A DNA stretch of 33,925 nt from Mojavia pulchra JT2-VF2 (GTDB taxonomy: Bacteria; Cyanobacteriota; Cyanobacteriia; Cyanobacteriales; Nostocaceae), in NCBI GenBank assembly GCA_019359325.1, contig JAHHHN010000049.1, forward strand, positions 1 to 33,925, read 5' to 3'. The position numbers and the translations under genes were made by a program. Shown here piece by piece: positions 14,994 through 23,899 of the stretch. Every line of letters starts with the position of its first letter. Position 1 is the stretch's first letter. Under the pieces are notes generated by a model. It saw only the letters and a list, made by a program, of their open reading frames with translations, had not been told where the DNA came from and made no database searches.

Positions 14994-16760
14994 TTAATGA
15001 GCTTTTGCTGTGTGGACTGTCGCCTTGGTTATATAACGGAGAATCAAATCAAAATCTTTGCGTACTTCTAATAATTGTTTAACCCAAGTATTAGAAGCTG
15101 CGATCGCACTTTCTTCTTTCTGACGAGCTGTTGCAATTTGCTGTTCAATTTCCCCGTAAACTTGTTGTTCAAATTCCCGTAGTTGTGATTCAATCTGATT
15201 TTCTAAATCTTTAGCAATTGCTTGAAACTGGCTAGTGATATCACTACGAACATCTGCCATTTGTTTTTCTCGCTGCTGTTCCTGTTGTGCTGTATAAGCA
15301 TCTGTTGCTAATGAAATCAACGCCACTGCTGGCCCAAGAAACATGGCAGCGTTACCGATATTTTTAGCAATACCAACCGCTTGCCAAGGCTTAAAATCAA
15401 AGCCTACAAATTTTCCTACAGCTAATACTGTCTGATGTAAACCACTACCTGCTACATCCATAGAACGCAAAAAACCACCGCTACTACTAGCCGTAGATAA
15501 AAGTTCTCGTTTGGCAAAATTGCTGACTTCAACTCCTGCTTTTTCACCAATATCTTTGAGCCAATTAATTTGACTTTTTATTCGTTCTAAATCCATATCA
15601 CTGTTAACACTATCAGCAGAAATACTTTGTCTTTTTTCTAAGCAAGTTATGAAAGTTTGTACGAGATTACCTTGAAGAAATTCTTCAACTTCTTGCCGAA
15701 TATCTTCAACTGCTGTATTTATGACATCTTGAAGTTGAGTTTCTGCTTTTTCATAGTGCTGTTTTACATTGATTTCAGTCTGTTTATTTAGCATTGTAAA
15801 ATCTTGCTCACTTCCAACAGCAGCAGCAAGAATTGTACCTTCCTTCGCTATTGCTACTGACATCTGTAGAGCTATATTATTAACTTTTATACGTAGGCGT
15901 TCACGCTCTTTACGAACTGTGCGAGATAAGCGCGTTAGTACCTCTAAAAAAGCTGAATCTTGGTTATCATCGCGTGTACAAATCAACTGAGCTTCATCAA
16001 CACAACTGAGTGCTATTCTGATTGGTGTATCAAACCGAGCTAATACTGAACGGTTTTTAACAAACTTATTCAATTCATCCAAAAAAGTTTGGAATCGACT
16101 AATCTCAATGAGAAAATCATCATTTTGATCTACACCTTCACAATAATCTTTAGCATCAATAAAACATACAGGAAATTCATCTAGACTATGAGGTTTAATT
16201 GCTTCTTTCAAACTTTGACGATAATTAGCAATTTTTTGCGCTTCTTCTCCTGCTTCATCTGACATTTTATTGACAATCAGCATCATTTTAAAGCGATAAG
16301 CTTTTTCATAGGCTAATTTTTTAAAATTAGCTACCGTAACCGAATCAAACAGCATATATGTCAAGCAAAAAACTAATAAATCCGCCTTATTGATAGCATC
16401 ATAGGTAATCTCATCATGGTCTTTTCGGTCTGTAAAAAGTCCGGGTGTATCTATAATTTTGATGCTGTTCCAAGCATAACTAGCAGTTTTGTCTGTTGCA
16501 ATATCAGAATCAATGCGAATATCACGTCGTCCTGTAATAGCAGAAATTGTGGTAGATTTACCAGCATTATATTGACCAACAAAAGCTAATGATAAAATTC
16601 CCTCTTGATGATAAGCTTTTAAGTCCTCACGCAGTTTTTTACGAATAGCTGATAATTCAATATGTTTACCTTGAGCTAGTATGTGATCAAATTTCACTAA
16701 GGTATTTTTGAATTTCTCATTAACAGCAGCAGCATCCAATATTTGTTTATTCTGATTCAT
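14994..16760 (-). CDS. Dynamin-like GTPase (second gene of a pair)
   Basis: A 588-aa large GTPase. G1 is GQYNAGKST (62-70), G2 is probably the Thr in IATDKTASY (about 88-95), G3 is DTPG (104-107) and G4 is NKMS (164-167, an NKxD variant). The GQYNAGKS form with an extended helical C-terminal stalk and a hydrophobic segment near 470-490 (AMFLGPAVALISLA) is typical of bacterial dynamin-like proteins, which remodel or stabilise membranes. The C-terminal 120 residues are predicted coiled coil (Gln/Glu-rich). AGGAG is present before the ATG, 15 nt after the stop of the larger dynamin gene, so they form an operon and probably hetero-oligomerise, as paired bacterial dynamins (e.g. the Leo proteins of enterotoxigenic E. 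coli) are thought to. Confidence 0.85.
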   Translation of the reverse strand: MNQNKQILDAAAVNEKFKNTLVKFDHILAQGKHIELSAIRKKLREDLKAYHQEGILSLAFVGQYNAGKSTTISAITGRRDIRIDSDIATDKTASYAWNSIKIIDTPGLFTDRKDHDEITYDAINKADLLVFCLTYMLFDSVTVANFKKLAYEKAYRFKMMLIVNKMSDEAGEEAQKIANYRQSLKEAIKPHSLDEFPVCFIDAKDYCEGVDQNDDFLIEISRFQTFLDELNKFVKNRSVLARFDTPIRIALSCVDEAQLICTRDDNQDSAFLEVLTRLSRTVRKERERLRIKVNNIALQMSVAIAKEGTILAAAVGSEQDFTMLNKQTEINVKQHYEKAETQLQDVINTAVEDIRQEVEEFLQGNLVQTFITCLEKRQSISADSVNSDMDLERIKSQINWLKDIGEKAGVEVSNFAKRELLSTASSSGGFLRSMDVAGSGLHQTVLAVGKFVGFDFKPWQAVGIAKNIGNAAMFLGPAVALISLATDAYTAQQEQQREKQMADVRSDITSQFQAIAKDLENQIESQLREFEQQVYGEIEQQIATARQKEESAIAASNTWVKQLLEVRKDFDLILRYITKATVHTAKAH

Positions 16761-16775
16761 GGTTATTTTATTCTC

Positions 16776-19289
16776 CTATATTTCGTTACTAGCTTGAATA
16801 GAGATATCTTCTTGTAAAATTCGTGTGATATCTCTTAAAGATTTGCTTAACCGTAATTTAGATTTAGTATGAATTTTCATACTACTACCAAAATCACGCT
16901 CCACTTTCGCTATTATTTTGATGATTACTTCGTCTGTGAGGGGTTCATGCTTGCCAACACCCCAATCAATTATGCGTTTGGCATAAGCACGATTAATGTA
17001 ATTGGATTTATCATTTAACCTACTTTTAGCTGTTTCAAGTTGTTTAGAAATAATTTCCAAACCTTTAATCATTTCTTGAAAATAAATATTAATACTATCA
17101 GCTACTGCATCAGTATATTTTTTAAAATCATTCTGAGCTTGCTGAATAATATTTTGTTGATGATGAGTAAGTTGATTAGACAAAGATTTAGAAATATTTT
17201 GTACAGCCTCACGTCGCTTCTGTTCTTTAGATTTTATCCATCCAGAAATTTGGTGAAGAGCAAAACCTATAATTCCTACAACCGCCGCTACGGGGGGGAT
17301 GAATAAGCCTATAATAGGTGCTGCTATGACAAGGAGATTACCACCCATTTTCATTAAATTCCGCAGGAATAAATCTGTATCCTGTTCTTTAAATTTAAAA
17401 TTATTATTAGTTAATCGAGCAACAATTTGTAATTCATTCCCAACTTCTTCAAGGATTTCTCCAATTTCTTGATTGAAGTTTTGACTACTTTCTTCATAAG
17501 CAATTCTCAGCCGTTGCTCAAACCGAATAGCTTTAAGCTTTTGCTCCCAACCTTGATTTGCTCGACTTTCGTTTGCATCCCAATATTCTTCTGCAAAAGA
17601 TGGAATAGAGTTAAAAGCATCTTGGAAAATAGCTTGAATTTGTTGCAATAAATATTGCTGATTATCCCTTGCAGCTTTTTGAATGTCTTTGCGAATAGTT
17701 TTGTATTTATCTTTTAGGGTATCAGCTAATTTTTGATATATATAACCTTGTTCTGTTACCCATTGATTAGGTTCGTCAATTGCACCTACAGTAGAGCCTA
17801 ATAAAGTTTGTGAACGCCTGATTTTTCCATACTCAACTAAAGACAAGCGAAGAGAGTCCAGAAACTTCTGAATCTGACTTGCTTGGAACAGCTTATCCTT
17901 ATTCCCTTCATGTTCTGGTTCAGAGGACATTTGTGCCGCCAGAAGCATGACAGGAATAATCTCAAAGTAGTCATTAGCGTAATGTTGTTTAGCGTAGCGG
18001 TGAATACGCTCAATATGTCCACCCAAACTATTTTGTCCATCTATAACAAATAGTTTTTCAGGGTTGGCTAAGAAATGCTCCAAGCGCCGAGAATCACGCA
18101 AGTTATTTTTGACATTTAACAAAATAATTAGTGGTTTGGCTTTTTCTTTTAACAGTTGGAGAAACTTAAATTCTGTTTCTTGAATACTATCATTTGTGAC
18201 AACATAACAAATTACATCAGATTCTTCAATCACACTTTCAGCGATTTCTTCATCTGTTTTACCCCCTGGCGCACCGATTCCAGGGGTATCGATAATCCGA
18301 ATATTTTTCCACTCATATACTCTATTAAAACGAGTAGTACGCTGTTTACCTACACCAATTCCATCCCAACCATCTCCTGTAATAATGGCGTGGAGAGTAC
18401 TTTTTCCCGCTTTGGTTTTACCCATAAATGCTATGCTGAAATGATTGAGAGCGCGTTGTTTAGCCGCAAGTGACTGACGCACACTTTCAATTTCTTTAAT
18501 AATTTTTACTGTAAGAGCCTTCTTAGTATCCTCAAGCTGCTTTGCTACCTCTACTGCGGTTTTCGCTTGTCCTTTACCAGACGCTTGACGCTGAATGGTC
18601 GTAAGTTGTTCTTCGATACCTTTTCCCAAATTGTAAAGTGCTTGTCTAGTTCCTGTGAGAGCTAATTCTGCAAACTTGTAATCTTCAGTGGCGATCGCTG
18701 CACATTCCTGAATAGCTTTATCATATTCAGGGCCTGATAATAAAATTTCTTGACGTAGTTGCTTAATTTGTCGTCCTAAATTCTCAGGAGCAATTTTTGT
18801 TAAATTATCCACCAATACGCGGGACAATAAAGAATCTGCTCCCTTTAAGATGCGCGCACCCAACGATAGTGCTGACTGCTCTTGAAGAGTATCTTTAGGA
18901 GTACCAAAGCCTTCAGCTTGTTCAATTAGTCTTTCTATTTCTCCCTGAGAAAAACTCCAAATTCCTGCTATCTGATCAACCATCTCTCGTTCTAAAGGAG
19001 AGAAGAAACCATCAAGATAAGCCAGTGCTAGTATTTGTCGCATAGTTTCACTTTGCTTACCAGGTGGAACTTTCCGAGCTACATCTTCTACTGATAAAAA
19101 GTCTTCTGCTTGCGCGAGGATTTTCTCCATTTCCTCAATAGTGCGCTCTCCCATTTTGCTATTATTGGCTAGTTCCTGTAGGATCTTTGCTTCTTCGCTG
19201 TGAATTTGTTGGTCGGCACAGACTATGTGTGTGAGGAGTAAAAAGCCATAGTCTAGTTGCTTAGGGGCTAAAACTGTTTGGTCAGACAT
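16776..19289 (-). CDS. TerB-like domain fused to a dynamin-like GTPase
   Basis: An 837-aa protein. Residues about 10-125 are an all-helical TerB/DjlA-like domain with paired acidic residues (HIVCADQQIHSEEAKIL and LAYLDGFFSPLEREMVDQIA). The dynamin GTPase follows: G1 GKTKAGKST (290-298), G2 around T318-T319, G3 DTPG (334-337), and LLNVKNN (390-396) at the G4 place, where the usual NKxD is altered. A strong hydrophobic hairpin near 650-690 (GGNLLVIAAPIIGLF, then VAAVVGIIGFAL) would insert into a membrane. Long coiled coils flank it. It is the first gene of the pair. The TerB fusion is unusual and suggests metal or stress sensing, as in tellurite-resistance proteins; that is inference. Confidence 0.82.
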   Translation of the reverse strand: MSDQTVLAPKQLDYGFLLLTHIVCADQQIHSEEAKILQELANNSKMGERTIEEMEKILAQAEDFLSVEDVARKVPPGKQSETMRQILALAYLDGFFSPLEREMVDQIAGIWSFSQGEIERLIEQAEGFGTPKDTLQEQSALSLGARILKGADSLLSRVLVDNLTKIAPENLGRQIKQLRQEILLSGPEYDKAIQECAAIATEDYKFAELALTGTRQALYNLGKGIEEQLTTIQRQASGKGQAKTAVEVAKQLEDTKKALTVKIIKEIESVRQSLAAKQRALNHFSIAFMGKTKAGKSTLHAIITGDGWDGIGVGKQRTTRFNRVYEWKNIRIIDTPGIGAPGGKTDEEIAESVIEESDVICYVVTNDSIQETEFKFLQLLKEKAKPLIILLNVKNNLRDSRRLEHFLANPEKLFVIDGQNSLGGHIERIHRYAKQHYANDYFEIIPVMLLAAQMSSEPEHEGNKDKLFQASQIQKFLDSLRLSLVEYGKIRRSQTLLGSTVGAIDEPNQWVTEQGYIYQKLADTLKDKYKTIRKDIQKAARDNQQYLLQQIQAIFQDAFNSIPSFAEEYWDANESRANQGWEQKLKAIRFEQRLRIAYEESSQNFNQEIGEILEEVGNELQIVARLTNNNFKFKEQDTDLFLRNLMKMGGNLLVIAAPIIGLFIPPVAAVVGIIGFALHQISGWIKSKEQKRREAVQNISKSLSNQLTHHQQNIIQQAQNDFKKYTDAVADSINIYFQEMIKGLEIISKQLETAKSRLNDKSNYINRAYAKRIIDWGVGKHEPLTDEVIIKIIAKVERDFGSSMKIHTKSKLRLSKSLRDITRILQEDISIQASNEI

Positions 19290-19436
19290 CTTTCTCTCTA
19301 TCTGAATACTCTACCTAGCCTAAGCAATAACCGAGCATTTTATGTCAGTAATTATACTTGTTTGGTATAAAAGCTTTTGCGGTACTTTCTAGCAATGCTT
19401 CATTGATCGGGTTTTTCCTATTCCTCAACTGTCTTT

Positions 19437-19459
19437 GGCATGGAGCCTAGATCCATGCC
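19437..19459. terminator. 8-bp-stem hairpin in the gap between the dynamin and ATPase operons
   Basis: GGCATGGA (19437-19444) pairs perfectly with TCCATGCC (19452-19459). Together with the stronger hairpin at 19478-19506 it sits between the end of the minus-strand actin/ATPase operon (19586) and the start of the dynamin pair (19289). Confidence 0.35.
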
Positions 19460-19477
19460 CTAAACGCAGAACTTAAA

Positions 19478-19506
19478 GATGTTCGACAGAATCTCTGTCG
19501 AACATC
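19478..19506. terminator. Perfect 13-bp-stem hairpin, likely terminator of the minus-strand operon
   Basis: GATGTTCGACAGA (19478-19490) pairs exactly with TCTGTCGAACATC (19494-19506) across a 3-nt loop. It lies 80 nt after the stop of the membrane ATPase gene. A run of seven T follows on the plus strand a few bases away (19516-19522) and only a short T tract on the minus side, so direction is uncertain, but the position fits transcription ending before the dynamin promoter. Confidence 0.55.
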
Positions 19507-19585
19507 ACCAAAGGCTTTTTTTAAGCAGGGTGTAGGGTTTTGGGGGTAGGGAAAGAAAAACAACACCCCACACCAAGAAGATTTA

Positions 19586-21472
19586 TCACTCATCACTAAT
19601 TAGTTGTTTGTATTCAGTGAGCGCCTGCTTATACGCTTCATTCTCTCCTGGCTTGGCATCCCACAAGATTTTTATGATCTGGGTCTGGTTGTGTTTCGCG
19701 TTTCGTAGTCTCAATATCTCCGCTTTTGCTTCAACTTGAGTCAGGTTGAAACGGGTGAAACGTTTTTCTTGTGCGCTGGATTCTTTACCAGATGGTTGTT
19801 TCGTCGTTTCGCTAACGGGTTTCAGGTCAAATTCTAGCTCTTGGTAAAGCTGCTCTAACTTAGCTAATTCCTCTGCCGTCACTGGGCGAACGCTGACTTC
19901 CGCCTGTTGAAACTTAGGCACTAAGCCCAGGTAGTACCCACCCACAAAGGCAAACATCACGGGCTGATATTGGCTTCTGGACTGCGCTTTTAGTTCGCTG
20001 TACTGCGCTCTCACCAATTCCTTATCCTTGGTATGGGTGATGACCTGATTACCCATAATGGCTTGCTCAATCACGCCGTAAGCGTCAATCTCACGTCCAT
20101 CCTTGCGGTAACGGTTGCCCAACAGCAACAGCCGTAAAACCTTGCGGGTATTTTGGTCTAATTCTTGAATGCCGATCGCTTTGAGGTTGAGGGAGTGCAA
20201 GTTAACAAAAAACTTCATGTTATACTCACGCCCCACAATCAGCACATCAAAAAGAATCTGACCAAAATCAAAACCTAAATCCTCTGGTTTTACCTTGTTC
20301 AGCTTGGCGGCGATGGTCAGCCAGTCGTCAAGAATAATGACTATTGGCGGTAAGCAATAGCGTCCATCCTCAGTTACTTCTAGGCGTTTGTTGTATTCAG
20401 TCTGAACACCTAAAAAGAAAGTTCTGGCGTTATCTATGGCGTTTTCACCCACAAATCGGGTTACTTTGCCGCGCTCACGTAGTCCATTGAATGAGTCATT
20501 TTTTACAGCTAATACTCTTATGTCAGCATCGGGACAGTTTGCCTCAACTTGGCGGATATACTCACGGGTGATTGTGCTTTTACCTGTGCCGGGGTCGCCA
20601 CACAGCGCGGTGCTTCCGTCCTCACGGGCAACACGTTGCAAAACTGAGCTGATTGTTTCGCTGGTAGTGGGTGCGATCGCCTGCTGTTCTACTTGCTCCT
20701 GTACTGTCCCCGGCTGGCCGTGGGGTAATTGGGGTTGCTCAAACTTCTCAAAGCTTGCCCCACCGTCGAGTAAATGCCCAAACTCATAGTAATCCTCTGC
20801 CGACATCGCCATGAGTAAAGCTCTCTGCTGCTGTGGGGTAATGCTGGCGATAAACTGCTGTCTGGCCTCAGCGATTTTGATACCACGCAAGTATTTAAGT
20901 AACTCGTTACCAGATAGCTCAAGCAACTGCTCACCCAGTTTCACAGAGTAGTTAGCCTTGACCCCAACAAAGAGTTTAGTAGCTCGGTAGTGAGGTCTGA
21001 TATCGCTTAGATAATCCCTTGCCTTAGAGGTGGCCCACAAACCTATTGCCCCTAACACCATTGCCCCTAATCCAAGGTAAATCTTAAACGGGTTGTCAGC
21101 AGGCAGTTCTCGATAGAGGTACAGGCTATCGTGCTGAAGGAATGCCCAAGGGTTGTAGTTCGGGTTGCTGGTGCGGTACTGGTTAGCCTTGAGGTAAGGC
21201 TCTGGGATAAGCGTACGCTGGTCGTACCTACAATACTTTTTACCCAGAAGCAATTTATCAGGGTTGCCAACGCCAGCCTCTATCGGTGCATCATGGATTC
21301 TGGCTGACTGTGGGTAAAAGCATAGTTCCCGTTTCGATATGCCGTCGCCAACGTGGGCAGCAATGCCACAAATCACCGCGCCAGTTATTGATGCCATGAT
21401 TGCCAGATTTAGACGCGGTGGTAAGCTGTATGAGCGTTGATTTAGTTGAGATGGTTTGGTGTCCATAGTCAT
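19586..21472 (-). CDS. Membrane-anchored P-loop ATPase, last gene of the actin-like operon
   Basis: A 628-aa protein. Two transmembrane helices (about 22-40, and 131-147 with YLGLGAMVLGAIGLWA) flank a roughly 90-residue outer loop with Cys51 and Cys81. The cytoplasmic part has a Walker A motif GDPGTGKST (292-300) and Walker B IVIILDDW (377-384), then HSLNLKAIGI and a sensor-like LLLLGNRYRKDGR. The C-terminus (about 560-628) has a small helical domain with LTQVEAKAEILRLRNAKHNQ, resembling an HTH unit seen in plasmid proteins. The topology, two N-terminal helices then a cytoplasmic ATPase, is that of VirD4/TraD-type coupling proteins, but the motifs are not the usual ones. It overlaps the preceding gene by 4 nt. 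Its exact function is unknown; DNA pumping or coupling to the relaxase is a guess. Confidence 0.72.
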   Translation of the reverse strand: MTMDTKPSQLNQRSYSLPPRLNLAIMASITGAVICGIAAHVGDGISKRELCFYPQSARIHDAPIEAGVGNPDKLLLGKKYCRYDQRTLIPEPYLKANQYRTSNPNYNPWAFLQHDSLYLYRELPADNPFKIYLGLGAMVLGAIGLWATSKARDYLSDIRPHYRATKLFVGVKANYSVKLGEQLLELSGNELLKYLRGIKIAEARQQFIASITPQQQRALLMAMSAEDYYEFGHLLDGGASFEKFEQPQLPHGQPGTVQEQVEQQAIAPTTSETISSVLQRVAREDGSTALCGDPGTGKSTITREYIRQVEANCPDADIRVLAVKNDSFNGLRERGKVTRFVGENAIDNARTFFLGVQTEYNKRLEVTEDGRYCLPPIVIILDDWLTIAAKLNKVKPEDLGFDFGQILFDVLIVGREYNMKFFVNLHSLNLKAIGIQELDQNTRKVLRLLLLGNRYRKDGREIDAYGVIEQAIMGNQVITHTKDKELVRAQYSELKAQSRSQYQPVMFAFVGGYYLGLVPKFQQAEVSVRPVTAEELAKLEQLYQELEFDLKPVSETTKQPSGKESSAQEKRFTRFNLTQVEAKAEILRLRNAKHNQTQIIKILWDAKPGENEAYKQALTEYKQLISDE

Positions 21473-22035
21473 CTCTTACGCCAATAGAAAGCTAGAATGA
21501 CTGCCACTACTGCGGTAAAACCGAGAATGAAAGGGAAATTAGTTTGTTTTGGTGACTCAATCCCCTCATACTGCTTAACCTGTTGGGTAACTCCTATAAA
21601 ACTGCTACGGGCTACGAAGTCCATCTGTTGGGCATCTGTAGTTAACTTCCACGAACTAGCAGCCAGCATAAGGGTACGAGTTACCCCAAGCCCAAACTTT
21701 TGACGGTCGGCAATCTGGGGAATCACACTATTCTCAAAACGCAAATAGCAGAGTGTGGCAGCAACAGAAAGCCCAACGGGTAAACCTGCCACGACTGCGG
21801 GAAACAGCCCAACACTAAGAGCTAGATACAGCGATTGCGTTGATGTGACTTGAAAACCTACCAGGAACGAACCCTGAGCAATGCCACGAAGTACAGCCAC
21901 ACCGCCATCGGTTTGGGCGATCTGTTCTTGCACCTTTTCGCTGTCGTATTGTTCGCCGTTTATATGCTGTGTACGCTCGTCTACAATCTCTGCATCAAAA
22001 TAGATGGGTGATTGGTTTTGATTTTTGGTTAGCAT
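21469..22035 (-). CDS. Three-helix membrane protein of unknown function
   Basis: From the ATG at 22035 the product is 188 aa; a GTG at 22089 would add 18 residues, but that extension would lie across a strong hairpin (22056-22084) and I judge it a leader. Predicted membrane helices: about LYLALSVGLFPAVVAGLPVG and LSVAATLCYLRF in the middle, and FPFILGFTAVVAVILAFYW followed by RKR at the C-terminus. The first 60 residues are polar, with IYFDAEIVDERTQ. The last 4 nt overlap the ATPase start (ATGA), so the two membrane proteins are coupled and may form a complex. No family recognised. Confidence 0.6.
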   Translation of the reverse strand: MLTKNQNQSPIYFDAEIVDERTQHINGEQYDSEKVQEQIAQTDGGVAVLRGIAQGSFLVGFQVTSTQSLYLALSVGLFPAVVAGLPVGLSVAATLCYLRFENSVIPQIADRQKFGLGVTRTLMLAASSWKLTTDAQQMDFVARSSFIGVTQQVKQYEGIESPKQTNFPFILGFTAVVAVILAFYWRKR

Positions 22036-22055
22036 AAGAAACACTTCATTATGGC

Positions 22056-22084
22056 TAACCCCAGGTTTTTTAACCTGGGGGTTA
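22056..22084. promoter_or_regulatory. Strong hairpin before the 3-TM gene (operon-internal)
   Basis: CCCCAGGTT (22059-22067) pairs with AACCTGGGG (22072-22080) around a 4-base loop, and the stem extends with TAA/TTA on the outer side. It falls between the stop of the coiled-coil gene (22093) and the ATG at 22035. There is no U-run on the minus strand, so it is more likely a translational or RNA-processing element than a terminator. It could set the ratio of the membrane proteins to the upstream products. Confidence 0.5.
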
Positions 22085-22092
22085 TTCACTTG

Positions 22093-22698
22093 TTAGTCAA
22101 TCAACCGTCTAAAGAACCCTCTTACTCCTCGCATTGCTGCCGATCCATGTCTGTGGATGTCCCGCAATGTCTCCCGTGCTTTGTCAGCTGGGGTCAAGTC
22201 GGATTTTTTATCGTTTACCTGCTGCCAGAGTTGAGTTTTGGCTTTAGTTGAGTCAATCTCAATACCCTTCAGTGCTGCACGGTGCGATTCGCCAAGTAGG
22301 TTGAGTGTCCTAGAGTGCCGAAACTGTTCTTGGCCTAATTGGTTGTCAGAGGCGATAACCTTCTGTTCTAAGCCGTACCCCAAACGCGCATCGCTGACTC
22401 TGACTTTTGACCAACCATCAGCCATTTTGTTGATGCTTGCACCAGCCTCAGTGAGAAACTTGGTTTCTTCTGCCATGACAGTTTCAGTTGCCTGTAAACC
22501 TTGTGATAGGTTGCCGAATACCGCTTTGGCATTCTGGGCGCGTTGGGTTTGCTTGATTCTAAAATCTGCCACAGTTGCAGCTGCTGATGGGTTACCGTCG
22601 AGGGCTTGAAATACTGTTTCTTGGCTAATTCCCGAAAGGGAATGCAAGGCAGCGTAGGTGATGGGTGCATCTAGTTTTAGTTTGACTGTCCGGTTCAT
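22093..22698 (-). CDS. Coiled-coil protein of unknown function
   Basis: A 201-aa protein from the ATG at 22698, which overlaps the stop of the preceding gene (TAATG); an in-frame ATG at 22707 adds three residues. The GGGAG about 10 nt upstream fits the inner start better. An N-terminal helix-turn-helix-like stretch (TYAALHSLSGISQETVFQAL) is followed by long helices rich in Gln, Glu and Ala (AVFGNLSQGLQATETVMAEE, and later EIDSTKAKTQLWQQVNDKK) that suggest coiled coil. The C-terminus is basic (RGVRGFFRRLID). No membrane segment. It may bridge the cytoplasmic actin-like protein and the membrane proteins encoded downstream, an inference from order alone. Confidence 0.6.
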   Translation of the reverse strand: MNRTVKLKLDAPITYAALHSLSGISQETVFQALDGNPSAAATVADFRIKQTQRAQNAKAVFGNLSQGLQATETVMAEETKFLTEAGASINKMADGWSKVRVSDARLGYGLEQKVIASDNQLGQEQFRHSRTLNLLGESHRAALKGIEIDSTKAKTQLWQQVNDKKSDLTPADKARETLRDIHRHGSAAMRGVRGFFRRLID

Positions 22699-23093
22699 TA
22701 CTCCCATACTCCCAACTCATTAAGTCTGGTAAAGATGCTGCTGGCTCTGTCTTTAGTTGCGTCATTAGTAATATCATTCAATGCTGTAGAATCGCCCTCT
22801 GCCAGTCTCCAAATGGTTTCGTCTGGCAGTTCTCCCCCAAAATTCCCTAAGAATTGCCCATGTGTGAGAGGGTTTGGCGTTTCATCGATGGTTTCAAACT
22901 GGTCATAAATTCCAGATTGCAAGTATGGCAGTGTTTCTTGAATGATTTGCTGTTGCTCTGCTGTTCTGCCTAAATCGGGTTGGAATGGGTCATCGTTGGC
23001 CACAATAAAAGCTGCTGTTCGTGCCAAATCTAAGGGGCATCCATTGTTAGTTAGTGCGTTTAATGCAGCGAAAAATAGATTGGAGTTATTCAT
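22698..23093 (-). CDS. Small acidic protein of unknown function
   Basis: A 131-aa protein starting at the ATG 23093 (MNNSNLFFAALNALTNNG). AAGGA about 12 nt upstream supports this start; the longer open frame to 23264 has no supporting features. It is acidic (pattern DDPFQPDLGRTAEQQQII, then DETPNPLTHGQF) and lacks membrane helices. Its gene follows the 65-aa gene after an 82-nt gap and overlaps the next gene. No family recognised. Confidence 0.6.
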   Translation of the reverse strand: MNNSNLFFAALNALTNNGCPLDLARTAAFIVANDDPFQPDLGRTAEQQQIIQETLPYLQSGIYDQFETIDETPNPLTHGQFLGNFGGELPDETIWRLAEGDSTALNDITNDATKDRASSIFTRLNELGVWE

Positions 23094-23175
23094 CTTGTTA
23101 CAATCCTTGTGTGTTGTACTTTTGCAACTAGAGGGCGATTGCACCGACGGCCAATCATTGTGATCGCTCTCCCCA

Positions 23176-23373
23176 TCACTGAAAAAAGCCTTCCCTTGAA
23201 ACATCAACAGTTGAAGCTGTGGCTGACCATTGCAGATTATTGAAAAATTGCCTGACATCCCCAAGGGTTACATCACAATCCATCTGCAACCTTTGATATT
23301 GTGGATGCTGCCGTATTTGGGTTACTAATTGTTGGGCTTGTGCAATCAATTCTGGTAGTGATTGAGTGTTCAT
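23176..23373 (-). CDS. 65-aa helical protein of unknown function
   Basis: A GAGGTG ribosome binding site lies 6 nt before the ATG at 23373. The product is mostly one or two amphipathic helices (LPELIAQAQQLVTQIRQHPQ). It lies 8 nt downstream of the 88-aa gene, so it is part of the same operon. No function can be assigned. Confidence 0.6.
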   Translation of the reverse strand: MNTQSLPELIAQAQQLVTQIRQHPQYQRLQMDCDVTLGDVRQFFNNLQWSATASTVDVSREGFFQ

Positions 23374-23381
23374 AATTCACC

Positions 23382-23648
23382 TCAGAAAATTGATAATTGC
23401 AGTGATTCTTGACTGATGACCGAAGCATTGGTACTCATTCCTGAAACCTCATAACAGCGAGTAGTTAAAGCTTTGTGATTGAGCAATAAATCAGCCTTCT
23501 TTCGTTGCCCAGCCAGAGGGCGAAAGTGATATTTTGGATGCTGGATTGTCCCTGTTTTAAATAGATATTGGTACAGTGTTCGGTCAATCTGATAAACCTT
23601 GGAATTGGTTAGTAGGGTTGAATCATAGACCCTATTTAAGTTGTTCAT
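23382..23648 (-). CDS. 88-aa basic protein of unknown function
   Basis: Starts in the 4-nt overlap (ATGA) with the stop of the 83-aa gene. It is rich in Tyr, Lys and Arg (VYQIDRTLYQYLFKTG, then KYHFRPLAGQRKKADLLLN), has no membrane helix and could bind nucleic acid. Not recognised. Confidence 0.6.
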   Translation of the reverse strand: MNNLNRVYDSTLLTNSKVYQIDRTLYQYLFKTGTIQHPKYHFRPLAGQRKKADLLLNHKALTTRCYEVSGMSTNASVISQESLQLSIF

Positions 23649-23896
23649 GAAGCTACTCCCTTGAACTGAGAAGCCATAGAAGCTAGTCCGGTCTTATTCG
23701 GTTGAATTGTTGTTGGTGTAGATGGAGAATTTTGAGTTTTTGGAGGAGTCTGTACACCAATACCACCTTGAAAAATGAGCTTTTCTACTGCTGCTGATAG
23801 GGCTTGTGTTGGGGCATCGTGAGGAATATTGAACATCTGGCACAGTTCATAAACTGCTAAATACGAGATGGTTATACGCCGAGATTCGTAATTCAT
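23645..23896 (-). CDS. 83-aa protein downstream of the actin-like gene
   Basis: It follows the actin-like gene after 3 nt. The N-terminal half is a compact helical unit (RRITISYLAVYELCQMFNIP, then PTQALSAAVEKLIFQGG) that could be a small DNA-binding or adaptor fold. The C-terminal half is a Pro/Thr-rich, probably disordered tail. In parMRC systems the gene next to parM encodes the ParR adaptor, but this sequence shows no clear RHH motif. Role unknown. Confidence 0.6.
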   Translation of the reverse strand: MNYESRRITISYLAVYELCQMFNIPHDAPTQALSAAVEKLIFQGGIGVQTPPKTQNSPSTPTTIQPNKTGLASMASQFKGVAS

Positions 23897-23899
23897 TAA

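Noticed and set aside
20436-20789. 117-codon plus-strand ORF inside the membrane ATPase gene
   Set aside because: Antisense to the Walker A region of the ATPase; no independent support.
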